This document shows positions 29,614 to 37,825 of a DNA stretch of 45,821 nucleotides, in pieces; position 1 is the first letter of the stretch, and every line of letters begins with the position of its first letter. Below the pieces are notes generated by a model. The model had not been told where the DNA came from. It saw only the letters and a list, made by a program, of their open reading frames with translations, and ran no database searches. The DNA comes from Candidatus Kaiserbacteria bacterium RIFCSPHIGHO2_01_FULL_54_36 (GTDB taxonomy: Bacteria > Patescibacteriota > Minisyncoccia > Phycocordibacterales > UBA2100). Position numbers and translations under genes: made by a program. The stretch covers positions 1 to 45,821 of the forward strand of contig MFKV01000004.1 in the NCBI GenBank assembly GCA_001781105.1. Reading direction: 5' to 3'.

Positions 29614-30388
29614 GGGAGCACGGCTTGGGCAGCATTTTCTCACCGGGTTGTGGGCTGCAAAGAAGTTAGCTGAGGCGATCGCAGTGCTCCCAAGTGAAAC
29701 GATCCTTGAGATAGGGCCAGGAAAAGGGGCGCTTACGAAAGAATTGCTTGCCCTGGCCGGGCAGGCAACTGGCGCGCATGTCGTTGCAATAGAGAAAGAT
29801 GAAGCGCTTGTCGAGCAGTTACAAAAAACATTCGCACGCGAAATTACTGACGAGAAGCTTACGCTCGTCCATCAAGATATCAGGGATTTCGAACCTGCCA
29901 CCTGGAACCTGGCACCTGGAACCTATATCGTTGCTGCAAATATCCCATACTACATCACCGGCGAGATCATCAGAAAATTCTTAACCGCGGATATGCAGCC
30001 GCGCGAAATGGCACTCCTGGTGCAAAAGGAGGTTGCCGATCGGATCATAGCGCGCAACGGCAAAGAGAGCCTTCTCTCGCTTTCAGTAAAAGCCTATGGC
30101 GCGCCGAAAATCGTTGCGAATGTCTCGCGTGGCAACTTTTCGCCACCCCCGTCAGTTGATTCAGCGATACTGCTTATTGAAAACATCTCGAGAAGTTTTT
30201 TTGCGGACCTTGATGAGGAGAAGTTTTTTGAGGTACTACACACGGGGTTTGGTTCAAAAAGGAAACAGTTGTCAGGCAACTTGAAAAAGAAATTCGGCGA
30301 TATTGCACTGCCAGACGTTCCGAAGAATATCCGTGCTGAGGACGTCGCTCTTGATCAGTGGAAGAAAATTGTCCAGCAGCTTTTCTAG
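29591..30388 (+). CDS. ksgA: 16S rRNA dimethyladenosine transferase KsgA/RsmA
   Basis: 265 aa from ATG 29591 (29567 also possible). Motifs are RLGQHFLTG, the SAM-binding ILEIGPGKGALTKELL, the acidic VVAIEKDE, and the catalytic NIPYYITGEII with VQKEVADRI. It dimethylates two adenosines near the 3' end of 16S rRNA. Just before the catalytic strand there is an unusual segment PATWNLAPGTY, encoded by a tandem ACCTGGNACCTGGCACCTGG-type repeat at 29896-29922. Other family members pass straight from the Asp strand to the hNIPY motif, so this looks like an in-frame repeat insertion. The gene overlaps the uvrD 3' end. Confidence 0.95.
   Translation: MRKKRSGRGARLGQHFLTGLWAAKKLAEAIAVLPSETILEIGPGKGALTKELLALAGQATGAHVVAIEKDEALVEQLQKTFAREITDEKLTLVHQDIRDFEPATWNLAPGTYIVAANIPYYITGEIIRKFLTADMQPREMALLVQKEVADRIIARNGKESLLSLSVKAYGAPKIVANVSRGNFSPPPSVDSAILLIENISRSFFADLDEEKFFEVLHTGFGSKRKQLSGNLKKKFGDIALPDVPKNIRAEDVALDQWKKIVQQLF
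29896..29922. repeat. In-frame tandem repeat inside ksgA
   Basis: CCTGCCACCTGGAACCTGG then CACCTGGAACC: three or four imperfect 7-8-bp copies of ACCTGGNA. It adds about eight residues before the catalytic NIPY motif without breaking the frame. Confidence 0.6.
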
Positions 30389-30399
30389 AACTTTAGCAA

Positions 30400-30417
30400 A
30401 GCAGTCGCTAGCGACTG
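30400..30417. repeat. 18-bp perfect palindrome between convergent genes
   Basis: GCAGTCGCT-AGCGACTGC lies over the stop codon of the minus-strand gene 30408-30722 and 12 bp after ksgA. It may serve as a bidirectional terminator, although U tracts are absent. Confidence 0.5.
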
Positions 30418-30722
30418 CTCCCCATCATCGTGATATAGGTTCCCGGCCAGACGATGACCGGCTGAATAGAGATGATGCAGTAGTACGGCGCTCCGGCAAG
30501 CCCCAAGAGCCATTGCCCCGCGTGCGTGGGCGGTCCGAATTGATAGGTCTTAGTCGAAGGGGTCCAGATGTAGGGGCCGCCGCGCGGAGGACCAAGGCTC
30601 GCATAGATCGCCTTGTTGTAGCACGGGCGAACGGTGCCAGCTTGCCCTCCAAAAGGGAACGCCATCGCCGTCATAGGAGCTACAAGAAGCGCTATCGTTG
30701 CCGCTACTGCGAACCTGTGCAT
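30408..30722 (-). CDS. Small secreted protein (104 aa)
   Basis: From the ATG at 30722 (ORF-track start 30782 is upstream of the -10 box). A classical signal peptide (FAVAATIALLVAPMTAMAF) is followed by a ~80-aa mature part rich in Pro, Gly, Tyr and Trp, with two Cys (RPCYNK; PYYCII) that could form a disulphide. No family recognised. It is divergent from the first gene of the secretion locus across a 39-bp gap with a -10 box for each direction, so it may belong functionally to that locus. Confidence 0.6.
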   Translation of the reverse strand: MHRFAVAATIALLVAPMTAMAFPFGGQAGTVRPCYNKAIYASLGPPRGGPYIWTPSTKTYQFGPPTHAGQWLLGLAGAPYYCIISIQPVIVWPGTYITMMGSSR

Positions 30723-30728
30723 GCACAC

Positions 30729-30737
30729 ATTGTAGCA
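30729..30737 (-). promoter_or_regulatory. Extended -10, leaderless, for the 30408-30722 gene
   Basis: Minus-strand TGCTACAAT, 6 nt before the ATG at 30722. Confidence 0.65.
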
Positions 30738-30746
30738 TTGTGAAGC

Positions 30747-30755
30747 TGGTATAGT
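30747..30755 (+). promoter_or_regulatory. Extended -10, leaderless, for the secretion locus
   Basis: TGGTATAGT, 6 nt before the ATG at 30762. Only 9 bp separate it from the opposite -10 box, so the two promoters must compete for RNA polymerase. Confidence 0.65.
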
Positions 30756-30761
30756 TATGCA

Positions 30762-31658
30762 ATGGAATGGCTGCGCGCACACCCGTATATATCCGCACTC
30801 TCCGCAGCGGCAATCATTTTCTTAGTTGGCATATATATAGTGCAGCGGCAAGTGGCGGGCCCGATTCATTCAGGAACTTCAACCTGGGAAGGGGCAACCT
30901 CTCCGTTTCTCAATCCGACCGGTTACGCGACCATACATAGTGCGCCCGGCACGCCCCAAACACAGGAAAATATCATGCAGAACGTAACGAGTGGGCCGCC
31001 GTATACCTACACTCCGCCTACCACCGCGCCCACCGATACAAATACGAACAGTGATGATTCATTTGATTTTGATGCGTTCATCAAGACGCTTTCTTCTGGT
31101 CAGAACCGCACAACGGCTGGCACGAAGCAGGCAGAGATCGATACGCCCGCATACTCCTTCATCCCAAGCAAACTTATGAGCGCGACGAGCGCACCAGACA
31201 GACGAACTGACATGGAGCAAAAGCTCTACGATTATGGCAACGAGGTCGGATCGTTCATCCAGTCATTCGAAGACCAGCATCCTGGCGTTGCCCAGATCCT
31301 CAAGAATCAGGTGGAAGACCGAAACGATGCGTCAAAGGCCGCAGCGGTGGTAGCAATCGCCGACGCACTGAAAAGCGTTGGCAACAACCTTACTATCATC
31401 GACAACGTTCCCTCGCAGATGGCAGTAGTCCATGTCCGCGTGGCAAAAAGCTACATTGCGATCGGCACGAACCTCGCACTCGTGCCCCAAGCGCAAAATG
31501 ATGCGGATTTCCTCAAAGCAATAGAGACCTACAACGCCCACGCTGACACGTTTGTCAAAAATTACGTTGCGCTTGCCGAGCTGTTCGGCGCATACGGGAT
31601 CGTTTTCGCTTCGATCGATGCTGGTTCAGTCTTCACGTTCACCCCAAACAGCTTGTAG
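30762..31658 (+). CDS. Membrane-anchored hypothetical protein (298 aa)
   Basis: First gene of the secretion/pilus locus. An N-terminal anchor (ISALSAAAIIFLVGIYIVQ) precedes a Thr/Pro-rich disordered stretch (about 45-110) and a helical outer domain (KLYDYGNEVGSFIQSFEDQHPGVAQILKNQVEDRND...). The helical part (VAIADALKSVGNNLTIIDNVPSQMAVVHVRVAKSYIAIGTNLALV) resembles in pattern that of the next gene product (about 31757-32614), suggesting related folds. No known family. Likely exposed on the outside and part of the machine or its cargo. Confidence 0.65.
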   Translation: MEWLRAHPYISALSAAAIIFLVGIYIVQRQVAGPIHSGTSTWEGATSPFLNPTGYATIHSAPGTPQTQENIMQNVTSGPPYTYTPPTTAPTDTNTNSDDSFDFDAFIKTLSSGQNRTTAGTKQAEIDTPAYSFIPSKLMSATSAPDRRTDMEQKLYDYGNEVGSFIQSFEDQHPGVAQILKNQVEDRNDASKAAAVVAIADALKSVGNNLTIIDNVPSQMAVVHVRVAKSYIAIGTNLALVPQAQNDADFLKAIETYNAHADTFVKNYVALAELFGAYGIVFASIDAGSVFTFTPNSL

Positions 31659-31744
31659 CTCGTAGCTGGTAGCCCGCAGTGGGAACCCATCTGAGTTTTC
31701 CCTGTTTTGCTACAAGCGACAGGCTTCGAGCTACAAGCCTGAGT
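31650..31744. repeat. TAGC-type repeat pair between two locus genes
   Basis: AGCTTGTAGCTCGTAGCTGG then TAGCCCGCAG (31650-31679) faces the inverted GCTACAAGCGACAGGCTTCG then AGCTACAAGCC (31710-31739). Same family as the copies in rarA and before the NYN gene. Confidence 0.6.
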
Positions 31745-31750
31745 TATAAT
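31745..31750 (+). promoter_or_regulatory. -10 box, leaderless, for a GTG-start gene
   Basis: Perfect TATAAT ends 6 nt before the GTG at 31757. It sits at the downstream edge of a TAGC-type repeat. Confidence 0.6.
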
Positions 31751-31756
31751 TCATAC

Positions 31757-32614
31757 GTGGAAAAAGAACGCGCGTACAGGAGCGTGAGTTTTTGCATTAT
31801 GCGCGCACGCTCTGCGTATTTCTTACGATCGACGAGCTCGTATCAGCGCGGCTTTTCTCCCATCGTGGTCACCGCGACACTTTCATTGGTTGCACTGCTT
31901 GCCGTCACAGGCTGGCAGATAGATAGAGTGGTGCGCAACAAAAACGTGGCGACTTCGTACGTCGCGAAAGCGGCGCTTCAGGCGCAAGATGACAGTGGTA
32001 TCGATCTCTCAACATTCCTTTCTGATTCAGCAGAGGTGGGGAGCACGGTGATCGGAAGCACGGTGCTCGATGGACTTATTGGCAAATACAACTCTCTTCA
32101 AGCGCAAGGCATCTATACGGAAGAAGTGGGAGAGAAGGTGGCGGAAAAAATGGCAGCGACTCTCACGGCTCCCGTTGCCTACCGCACCTACGCCGCAGCT
32201 GATGTCACCACCGTGCCGGACACGTCATATGAGCGCATGCTTGCGTACCGAAGCGATTTGCAGACATCGCTTTCTCCACTACTTAAAAATACGCAGGCTG
32301 AATTTGAGATATTCGCGTACTATGTAAAGACAAACGATGCCTCCTACCTCACGGAACTGCGGGAAGTGGCAGAAAATTACCGCGCCGCGATACGGGCAAG
32401 CGTGCGTGTCGTGGTACCCAAAGATGCACAGAACCAACACCTCGGCATCTTGAATGCGATGGAGGAATTTGCGGCCACCCTTGATGCGATGGCAGCAAAT
32501 GCCGACGACCCCTTCGCCGCAGTAACACTCCTTCGTACGTACAATCAAGCTGAACAGCACATGTTCGTCTCATACAAGTTGCTCGCCGACTACTATCGGC
32601 AGAAAAAATCATGA
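31757..32614 (+). CDS. Membrane-anchored helical protein (285 aa)
   Basis: I start it at the GTG 31757, 6 nt behind TATAAT; the ORF-track start runs into the repeat. A pilin-like hydrophobic segment occurs near the N-terminus (GFSPIVVTATLSLVALLAVTGW, about 35-55), with GFSP reminiscent of, but not clearly, a type IV prepilin cleavage site. The remainder is helical and soluble, with a second half (LLKNTQAEFEIFAYYVKTNDASYLTELREVAENYRAAIR...) that parallels the previous gene product. It overlaps the next gene by ATGA. No known family. Confidence 0.65.
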   Translation: MEKERAYRSVSFCIMRARSAYFLRSTSSYQRGFSPIVVTATLSLVALLAVTGWQIDRVVRNKNVATSYVAKAALQAQDDSGIDLSTFLSDSAEVGSTVIGSTVLDGLIGKYNSLQAQGIYTEEVGEKVAEKMAATLTAPVAYRTYAAADVTTVPDTSYERMLAYRSDLQTSLSPLLKNTQAEFEIFAYYVKTNDASYLTELREVAENYRAAIRASVRVVVPKDAQNQHLGILNAMEEFAATLDAMAANADDPFAAVTLLRTYNQAEQHMFVSYKLLADYYRQKKS

Positions 32615-34389
32615 AAACTCTCACGGTAAGCATCATGTTCCTCTTGCTCGCTCCAGCGTTCGCTTTTGCGCAGACGCCGCCATCGTGCGTTACTGTGAAT
32701 GGAACAGAAATATGCGCCCAGAACCCGCCGGCAGAAACGCCTCCCGCTGTTGATCCGCCGTCGGTCGCTGCCGCGTATCAGTTCATGCGCCAGGGGATCT
32801 TCGACTGCAATCTCAATGGCGCATATGCCATGTCGGTGGGTGCGATGTCAGCAACGGGCGGGGTGTATGTACCAGTAGCGGACGCCACGGTAGAGCTCAA
32901 CACTGGTATTCTTGTATACAAAGAGTGCGTGCTTCGCGAAGTGATCAATCGTGAGAAAGAAGCGGCAATGGCAGGTATCACGCGGATAGCCAACAACGGC
33001 ATCCAGACAGGGAGGAATGGTAATAAGCAATACGTCGTGAATCAGGGACGAGAACTGGTCGCGTACGCCCGCGAACCGGAATTTGTAAGGTTCCTGCAGG
33101 ATGGCACGTTGCAAAACCTCAACCCTGCGTTCGAAGGACCGGTAGGCCGTGCCGTAGCTCTCAACTTCCAGGCAGTAAATTATGCGCCAGCAAGCATACT
33201 TACATGCCCGTATCAGGGTGATCTCAATGGAATCCTCACCAATCCTACTCAATCTTTTAGCTGGAAGGGCCTTGGAGCGCTTGCCAATCCAGCGTGCAAT
33301 CCGCTCGGTGCGTACTATCTTGCGCGAGATCTGGCAGACAATCGCATCGCAGAATGCGAACAGTATTTGCGAAATCAATGGGAGTGGGGTAACGGGTATT
33401 ACGACCTGAATACTGACCCCCGAAATCCTTGCCGTGGGGATACTGTCACGCCGGCGATCACCGTGCAGCAATCGTTCCAGAATATCATTGATAGCCCGGT
33501 GCGCATGCTCGAAAGCGCCAACGATATCGGCCAGATGATCAATGCGCTCTACGCCGGCATGACGGCGCAGATCATTTCTGACAACAGGGGACTCTCTGGG
33601 CTCACACAAAGCGTCGGCGGCCGGCCGTCGTATATCGATCAGGTCGTTTCCGAAGCATCTGCAGGCTTGCGCAATGCCGCCGTCAACGTTGCGCTGCAGA
33701 ACCTCTCTGCGGCCCGACAGGTAGAGTCTGCGTATTGGCAGACGGTGAACGCAATGGGGACGGCGCTGACAACGGCAATCAGGCAACTGCGCAGCGCGGA
33801 GAATCAGTGTTGGGATCTCATCATATCGAACGCAAACGGACCACATGTGTGCGCGACAGAGCTTGCAAGCGATAAGACTTGTACCGCAACGGCAGGAGCT
33901 TGCACTACGGATAGCGACGGCAACCAGACGTGCCCTACCGGAGCGCAGCTTCGGGTCGCGACCTCAACCGCCTTCTCACAGCGGATCATTGACTCTCAAA
34001 TAGCACCGCTTGCTTCAAGTACTCTGAATAAGATAAATGTGTCGCAAAACGCGCTCCGGCTCATCGATCAGCTTATCGCCGGCGTCACGGGCACCTCGCT
34101 CGATTCTCAGCGCCTAGCGCTCCAACAGCTCGACTCGCTCATCGCGCAAAAGCTGCTTCACATCAAGCCCGATCTCGACGGGCCCAACGGCGTCATCAAA
34201 CAATTGGATAGCATACAGAGCGCAGTCTTAGGGAGCGATGGACTTGTCATAAATACCATTAAAGCGTGGGCCGATTCGATGACGATACCGCCAGGCTGGT
34301 GCAACGTGAATAATCCTGCAGTCATCGAGGCATGGAAAAAATGCTGGGACAAGGATAACCCCGATAAGTCTCGTTGCCCAATTCCATAA
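32611..34389 (+). CDS. Secreted hypothetical protein (592 aa)
   Basis: A signal peptide (LTVSIMFLLLAPAFAFAQ) and then a large extracellular protein with about 14 Cys, several in pairs (CVTVNGTEIC; CTATAGACTTDSDGNQTC), so disulphides are likely. The middle is helical (AARQVESAYWQTVNAMGTALTTAIRQLRSAENQCW). It ends CWDKDNPDKSRCPIP. No membrane anchor. The gene overlaps the preceding one by ATGA and the VirB6-like gene starts 3 bp after its stop, which places it inside the operon. Conserved placement before a VirB6-like protein suggests a surface part of the machine; the family is not recognised. Confidence 0.7.
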   Translation: MKTLTVSIMFLLLAPAFAFAQTPPSCVTVNGTEICAQNPPAETPPAVDPPSVAAAYQFMRQGIFDCNLNGAYAMSVGAMSATGGVYVPVADATVELNTGILVYKECVLREVINREKEAAMAGITRIANNGIQTGRNGNKQYVVNQGRELVAYAREPEFVRFLQDGTLQNLNPAFEGPVGRAVALNFQAVNYAPASILTCPYQGDLNGILTNPTQSFSWKGLGALANPACNPLGAYYLARDLADNRIAECEQYLRNQWEWGNGYYDLNTDPRNPCRGDTVTPAITVQQSFQNIIDSPVRMLESANDIGQMINALYAGMTAQIISDNRGLSGLTQSVGGRPSYIDQVVSEASAGLRNAAVNVALQNLSAARQVESAYWQTVNAMGTALTTAIRQLRSAENQCWDLIISNANGPHVCATELASDKTCTATAGACTTDSDGNQTCPTGAQLRVATSTAFSQRIIDSQIAPLASSTLNKINVSQNALRLIDQLIAGVTGTSLDSQRLALQQLDSLIAQKLLHIKPDLDGPNGVIKQLDSIQSAVLGSDGLVINTIKAWADSMTIPPGWCNVNNPAVIEAWKKCWDKDNPDKSRCPIP

Positions 34390-34391
34390 GT

Positions 34392-37100
34392 ATGACTTCT
34401 GCGCTTCAGAAATCTCTCGCATTTTTCACTCTTAACGTATTGATATGCGCATCGGCACTTGTGCCAGCTCCTGTTGAGGCACAGTTGCAAGCAGAGTCCC
34501 TCTCTCCTTCGCTAGGGACTTGTCGATACTACAATCCGATACCAGTAACCAACGGTCAGCTTCCGACCACATCTTCAATCCAGGGCTTGGTCGTGCCCCC
34601 TAACGCTACGTACGCTTGTGCATACCCGGGAGGTGGAGGGTACCAGTTTTTTGACGCCAGTGGCAGCTTAATTAATGCAACAACAGGGGGCCTTAATCAG
34701 CCCACTCGTACCTATGATAGCAATCTCAATTCGACTGGGTCGCTAAATGAGTCGTGTAATTTTTCAAGAGATTGGGCACCTTTCTTCAGCGTCACGTGCT
34801 GGGGGCGACTAATTGGCGCCGTCGTCGTTGGCGCGTTTTTGTCTATCGGTGTAGCAATCCTGCAGATCGCGGGATACTTATTCAATTTTCTCCTCAACTA
34901 CACGATAGTCGGATTTAGTACCGAGATATACGCAAGGATAAAAGACGCGATCGAGATCGGCTGGACGGCGTTTCGCGACATTGCCAACATCCTCATAATC
35001 GGGATGTTCACGTTTATTGCCATCTCCATAATTCTTGGCGAGAAAACATTCGGCCAAAAGAAGCTCATCGCCAAGGTCCTTATCATCGCAGTCCTCATCA
35101 ACTTCAGCCTGCTTTTTACCAAGATGATCATAGATGCGTCCAATTTCACTGCGACGCAATTTTACAAGGCAGCGCTCGAGCAGGTGGCGAGCCCGAGCGC
35201 GGCGGGCGCAAGTGTTACTGCCGTGGTGGCAGACGCGGACGCGAGAGCGAAGACCGCTACAGAGACCGCCCAGAGCTCCAGCAACGGCATCGCTGGTCAA
35301 TTCATGCAGGCCATTGGCATAACTGGGGCCGCAGATTCAATCGACTACGTGCGGGGCCAGCAAGAGAGAACGAAAGATGGATTCAAGGGAATGATGTTCG
35401 GGTTTCTTGCACTGGTATTCTTCCTCGGGGCGGCGGCCGTGCTTTTCTACGGCTCTTTCCTTCTTATCTCACGCGCGGTTCTTCTCATCTTTCTTATGGT
35501 CACCTCCTCTCTTGCTTTTGCTTCGTATCTTATACCTTCGTGGGAGACGAGTAGCTACGGCTGGAAGACGTGGTGGAATTCTCTCCTCAAGAGCGCTGTA
35601 TTTGCGCCGATACTCATGCTATTCCTATGGATCACGCTCATGATCTCGCAGAGGCTCGCCCTGCCGGGCTCGAGCCTAGCAACGCTTGGAGCAGCGGGAA
35701 GTAATCCAGAGGGCAACATTGCCGCCGTATTTTCATACCTCATGATCCTCGGCCTACTTTTCCTCTCATTCAAGCTCTCAAGCTCCTTCGCCGGCAAGAT
35801 CGCAGGATTTAATTTTGCGCAAGGCGGAGTAGCTACTGCGCTTGGTCTTGGCTCGCGTCTCGCAGGATTTGGACTGCAAAGAACACTTGGTCGAGAGTAT
35901 GCCAAGAGATCATCCGCCCTGGGAGATAAGATAAAAACGCAGCGTGAATTTGTAGCAGACCAGAATCTTAGTGCATGGGCTAGACAAGACGCACAAAAAC
36001 GTGTAGATAAAATGACGCGACAAAAAGGACGGGCTGACTGGATCCAGAAACAAAACTTCAACATCGCACAATCGAAACTTGGGGACATCGCGGCGAAGCA
36101 AACAGGGGCTTCAAGCTGGCTCTCGTCGGGCGATAAGAAAGATAATTTCGAAGCAGATGCGAAGAAAAAAGCGGAGGCCGCAGCTACACGAGCAGAAGGA
36201 GCATACAATCTTACACAGGGAGAGCAGAATAAATTGCGCGATAGAGAGCAATACCGCCTTATTCGCGAACAAAAACTTACAGCAGAAGCCTCGCGAGACG
36301 CTGCGCAACAACAGGTCCTCGCAACAGAACAGCAAGCACAAAACGAAAAAACTCGTTTACAAAATGACAAAACTGCTGCGGACCGAAGAAATACGACAGA
36401 GAAAGCGCGACTCGAGAATTTGAAGCAGACAGAAGAACGAAACGCGCAGACAATAGAAACCCAGGCAAAGACAACGAAGGATATCCTCGAGAAAGAGGTG
36501 CAAGGTTTGATGGATGAACGTTCACATGCGCCTACAGCCTCACACACTGGAATCGATACGGAGATCGCAAACAGGCGCGGTCTCCAAGCGGTAGAGGATG
36601 ACAAAATAAAGCGCGTGCATGCAGAAGTAAAGAAATTTGAAGAACAAATCCAAGCAGTGGGAGACAATATGCGAGTAGACCAACAAAGACACGGTCAGCA
36701 GGTGCAGGAACTTGATGCGGGCGTGGAGGCGGCCAAACAAAAACTTGAGGCGGAAAAGTCAAAGGTTAAGGAATTCGATGACAAAAATAGCCCTACGATA
36801 AATAGGATCGCTGGGGAAGCTCGTACGATTGTTCAGGAACATGTTGATACTGCAAAAGCCGCCGGGGCTGCTGCTGCGCAGCGGTATGGTACAAATCCTC
36901 TCGCTCGACTCGTGGGAATGGAGACATATGGAGGCAAGAAAGCAAAAGGTACGTACGAAGAGAAGCAATCAAAGTCGGCGGGGAGAAAGGCGCTTGAGGA
37001 TGCGGTGACCGAAATGTCAAAAACTCCCGCAGCGGGGACACCTGCATCTGTCACACCGCCCCCGCCAGCCGCAGGTGGAACTGGAGGACATACTCCTTGA
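34392..37100 (+). CDS. VirB6/TrbL-like polytopic protein with coiled-coil tail
   Basis: 902 aa from ATG 34392. A signal-like segment (FFTLNVLICASALVPAPVEA) precedes a ~110-aa outer part. Then six to seven membrane segments follow between about residues 130 and 480 (LIGAVVVGAFLSIGVAILQIAGYL; NILIIGMFTFIAISIIL; KVLIIAVLINFSLLFTKMI; MFGFLALVFFLGAAAVLFYGSFLL; SAVFAPILMLFLWITLMI; VFSYLMILGLLFLSF). This plan is that of VirB6/TrbL inner-membrane channel subunits. After residue ~500 comes a very charged coiled coil rich in Gln, Glu, Lys and Arg (QQQVLATEQQAQNEKTRLQN...), then a Pro/Gly tail. The long cytoplasmic coil is larger than in classical VirB6. Confidence 0.78.
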   Translation: MTSALQKSLAFFTLNVLICASALVPAPVEAQLQAESLSPSLGTCRYYNPIPVTNGQLPTTSSIQGLVVPPNATYACAYPGGGGYQFFDASGSLINATTGGLNQPTRTYDSNLNSTGSLNESCNFSRDWAPFFSVTCWGRLIGAVVVGAFLSIGVAILQIAGYLFNFLLNYTIVGFSTEIYARIKDAIEIGWTAFRDIANILIIGMFTFIAISIILGEKTFGQKKLIAKVLIIAVLINFSLLFTKMIIDASNFTATQFYKAALEQVASPSAAGASVTAVVADADARAKTATETAQSSSNGIAGQFMQAIGITGAADSIDYVRGQQERTKDGFKGMMFGFLALVFFLGAAAVLFYGSFLLISRAVLLIFLMVTSSLAFASYLIPSWETSSYGWKTWWNSLLKSAVFAPILMLFLWITLMISQRLALPGSSLATLGAAGSNPEGNIAAVFSYLMILGLLFLSFKLSSSFAGKIAGFNFAQGGVATALGLGSRLAGFGLQRTLGREYAKRSSALGDKIKTQREFVADQNLSAWARQDAQKRVDKMTRQKGRADWIQKQNFNIAQSKLGDIAAKQTGASSWLSSGDKKDNFEADAKKKAEAAATRAEGAYNLTQGEQNKLRDREQYRLIREQKLTAEASRDAAQQQVLATEQQAQNEKTRLQNDKTAADRRNTTEKARLENLKQTEERNAQTIETQAKTTKDILEKEVQGLMDERSHAPTASHTGIDTEIANRRGLQAVEDDKIKRVHAEVKKFEEQIQAVGDNMRVDQQRHGQQVQELDAGVEAAKQKLEAEKSKVKEFDDKNSPTINRIAGEARTIVQEHVDTAKAAGAAAAQRYGTNPLARLVGMETYGGKKAKGTYEEKQSKSAGRKALEDAVTEMSKTPAAGTPASVTPPPPAAGGTGGHTP

Positions 37101-37117
37101 TAAAGTAAGGTGTATAT

Positions 37118-37693
37118 ATGGCTGATGATACAAAAGAAAAAGAGGAGCTCAAGAAAATGCTTGCAGAGCGTTTCGCAGCATTGCCCTCGCCCGTGAAAAA
37201 CGCGATTACTTCCGCAGATGTGGAGAAGGAGATGCGAAAGCTGGCTGAACGGCACAAGCTGCATCTGGATCAGTGGGAAGCGCTTGAGAACAACGTGCTG
37301 ATGACGCTTCTTGGATTTAAGGAGGTGGGCAAACTTGCAGACAATATAAAGAGCGAGGTTGGCGTTGATACTGAAACTGCCGCAAAGATTACAACCGACA
37401 TTTCGCTGATTGTCTTCGAGCCGATCCGCGAAGAACTTGAGCGAGAGCTTGAGCATCCGGAAGCAAAGCAGGCAGAAGTAAGCGGCGTTGAAGCCGCTCG
37501 AACGCAAGAACTTGGCACGGTCGCGAGCGCGGCAGCTCCTCCAACGCCTGCCGTTGCCCCAGCAACACCTCCCGCCGCTCCTCCTGAAGGCAAAATTGAG
37601 CGAGCGCCCATCTCAGCCGCGTACAAAGCAGGAGAGGCGAGCACTGTACGCAAGTCAGTCGACGACGACCCGTATCGCGAGCCTCCGCAGTAA
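37118..37693 (+). CDS. Helical hypothetical protein with Pro/Ala tail (191 aa)
   Basis: The first ~110 aa form a compact helical domain (MLAERFAALPSPVKNAITSADVEKEMRKLAERHKLHLDQWEALENNVLMTLLGFKEV, then GVDTETAAKITTDISLIVFEPIREELERELE). I have an impression that this two-helix-bundle pattern recurs in CPR secretion loci but cannot name a family. The remainder is Pro/Ala rich and probably disordered. No membrane segment. AAGGTG lies 5-6 nt before the ATG as a Shine-Dalgarno site. It lies between the VirB6-like and PrgI-like genes, so it may be a soluble partner of the channel. Confidence 0.65.
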   Translation: MADDTKEKEELKKMLAERFAALPSPVKNAITSADVEKEMRKLAERHKLHLDQWEALENNVLMTLLGFKEVGKLADNIKSEVGVDTETAAKITTDISLIVFEPIREELERELEHPEAKQAEVSGVEAARTQELGTVASAAAPPTPAVAPATPPAAPPEGKIERAPISAAYKAGEASTVRKSVDDDPYREPPQ

Positions 37694-37825
37694 GAGTTTT
37701 TGTACACAAATCACCCCTATCGCAAGGAGCTTTGATGTTGCGTGCTATGATTGAGCGACGGGGAATCAGCGCCTAGCCTTCTTTATTTTCTGCGCGGCTA
37801 GTACTTTCCCTACGAAAAAACCCAT

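Noticed and set aside
35555-37507. Long minus-strand ORFs opposite the VirB6-like gene (370 and 224 aa)
   Set aside because: Ser/Cys/Phe-rich translations are typical shadows of a charged coiled-coil gene on the other strand.
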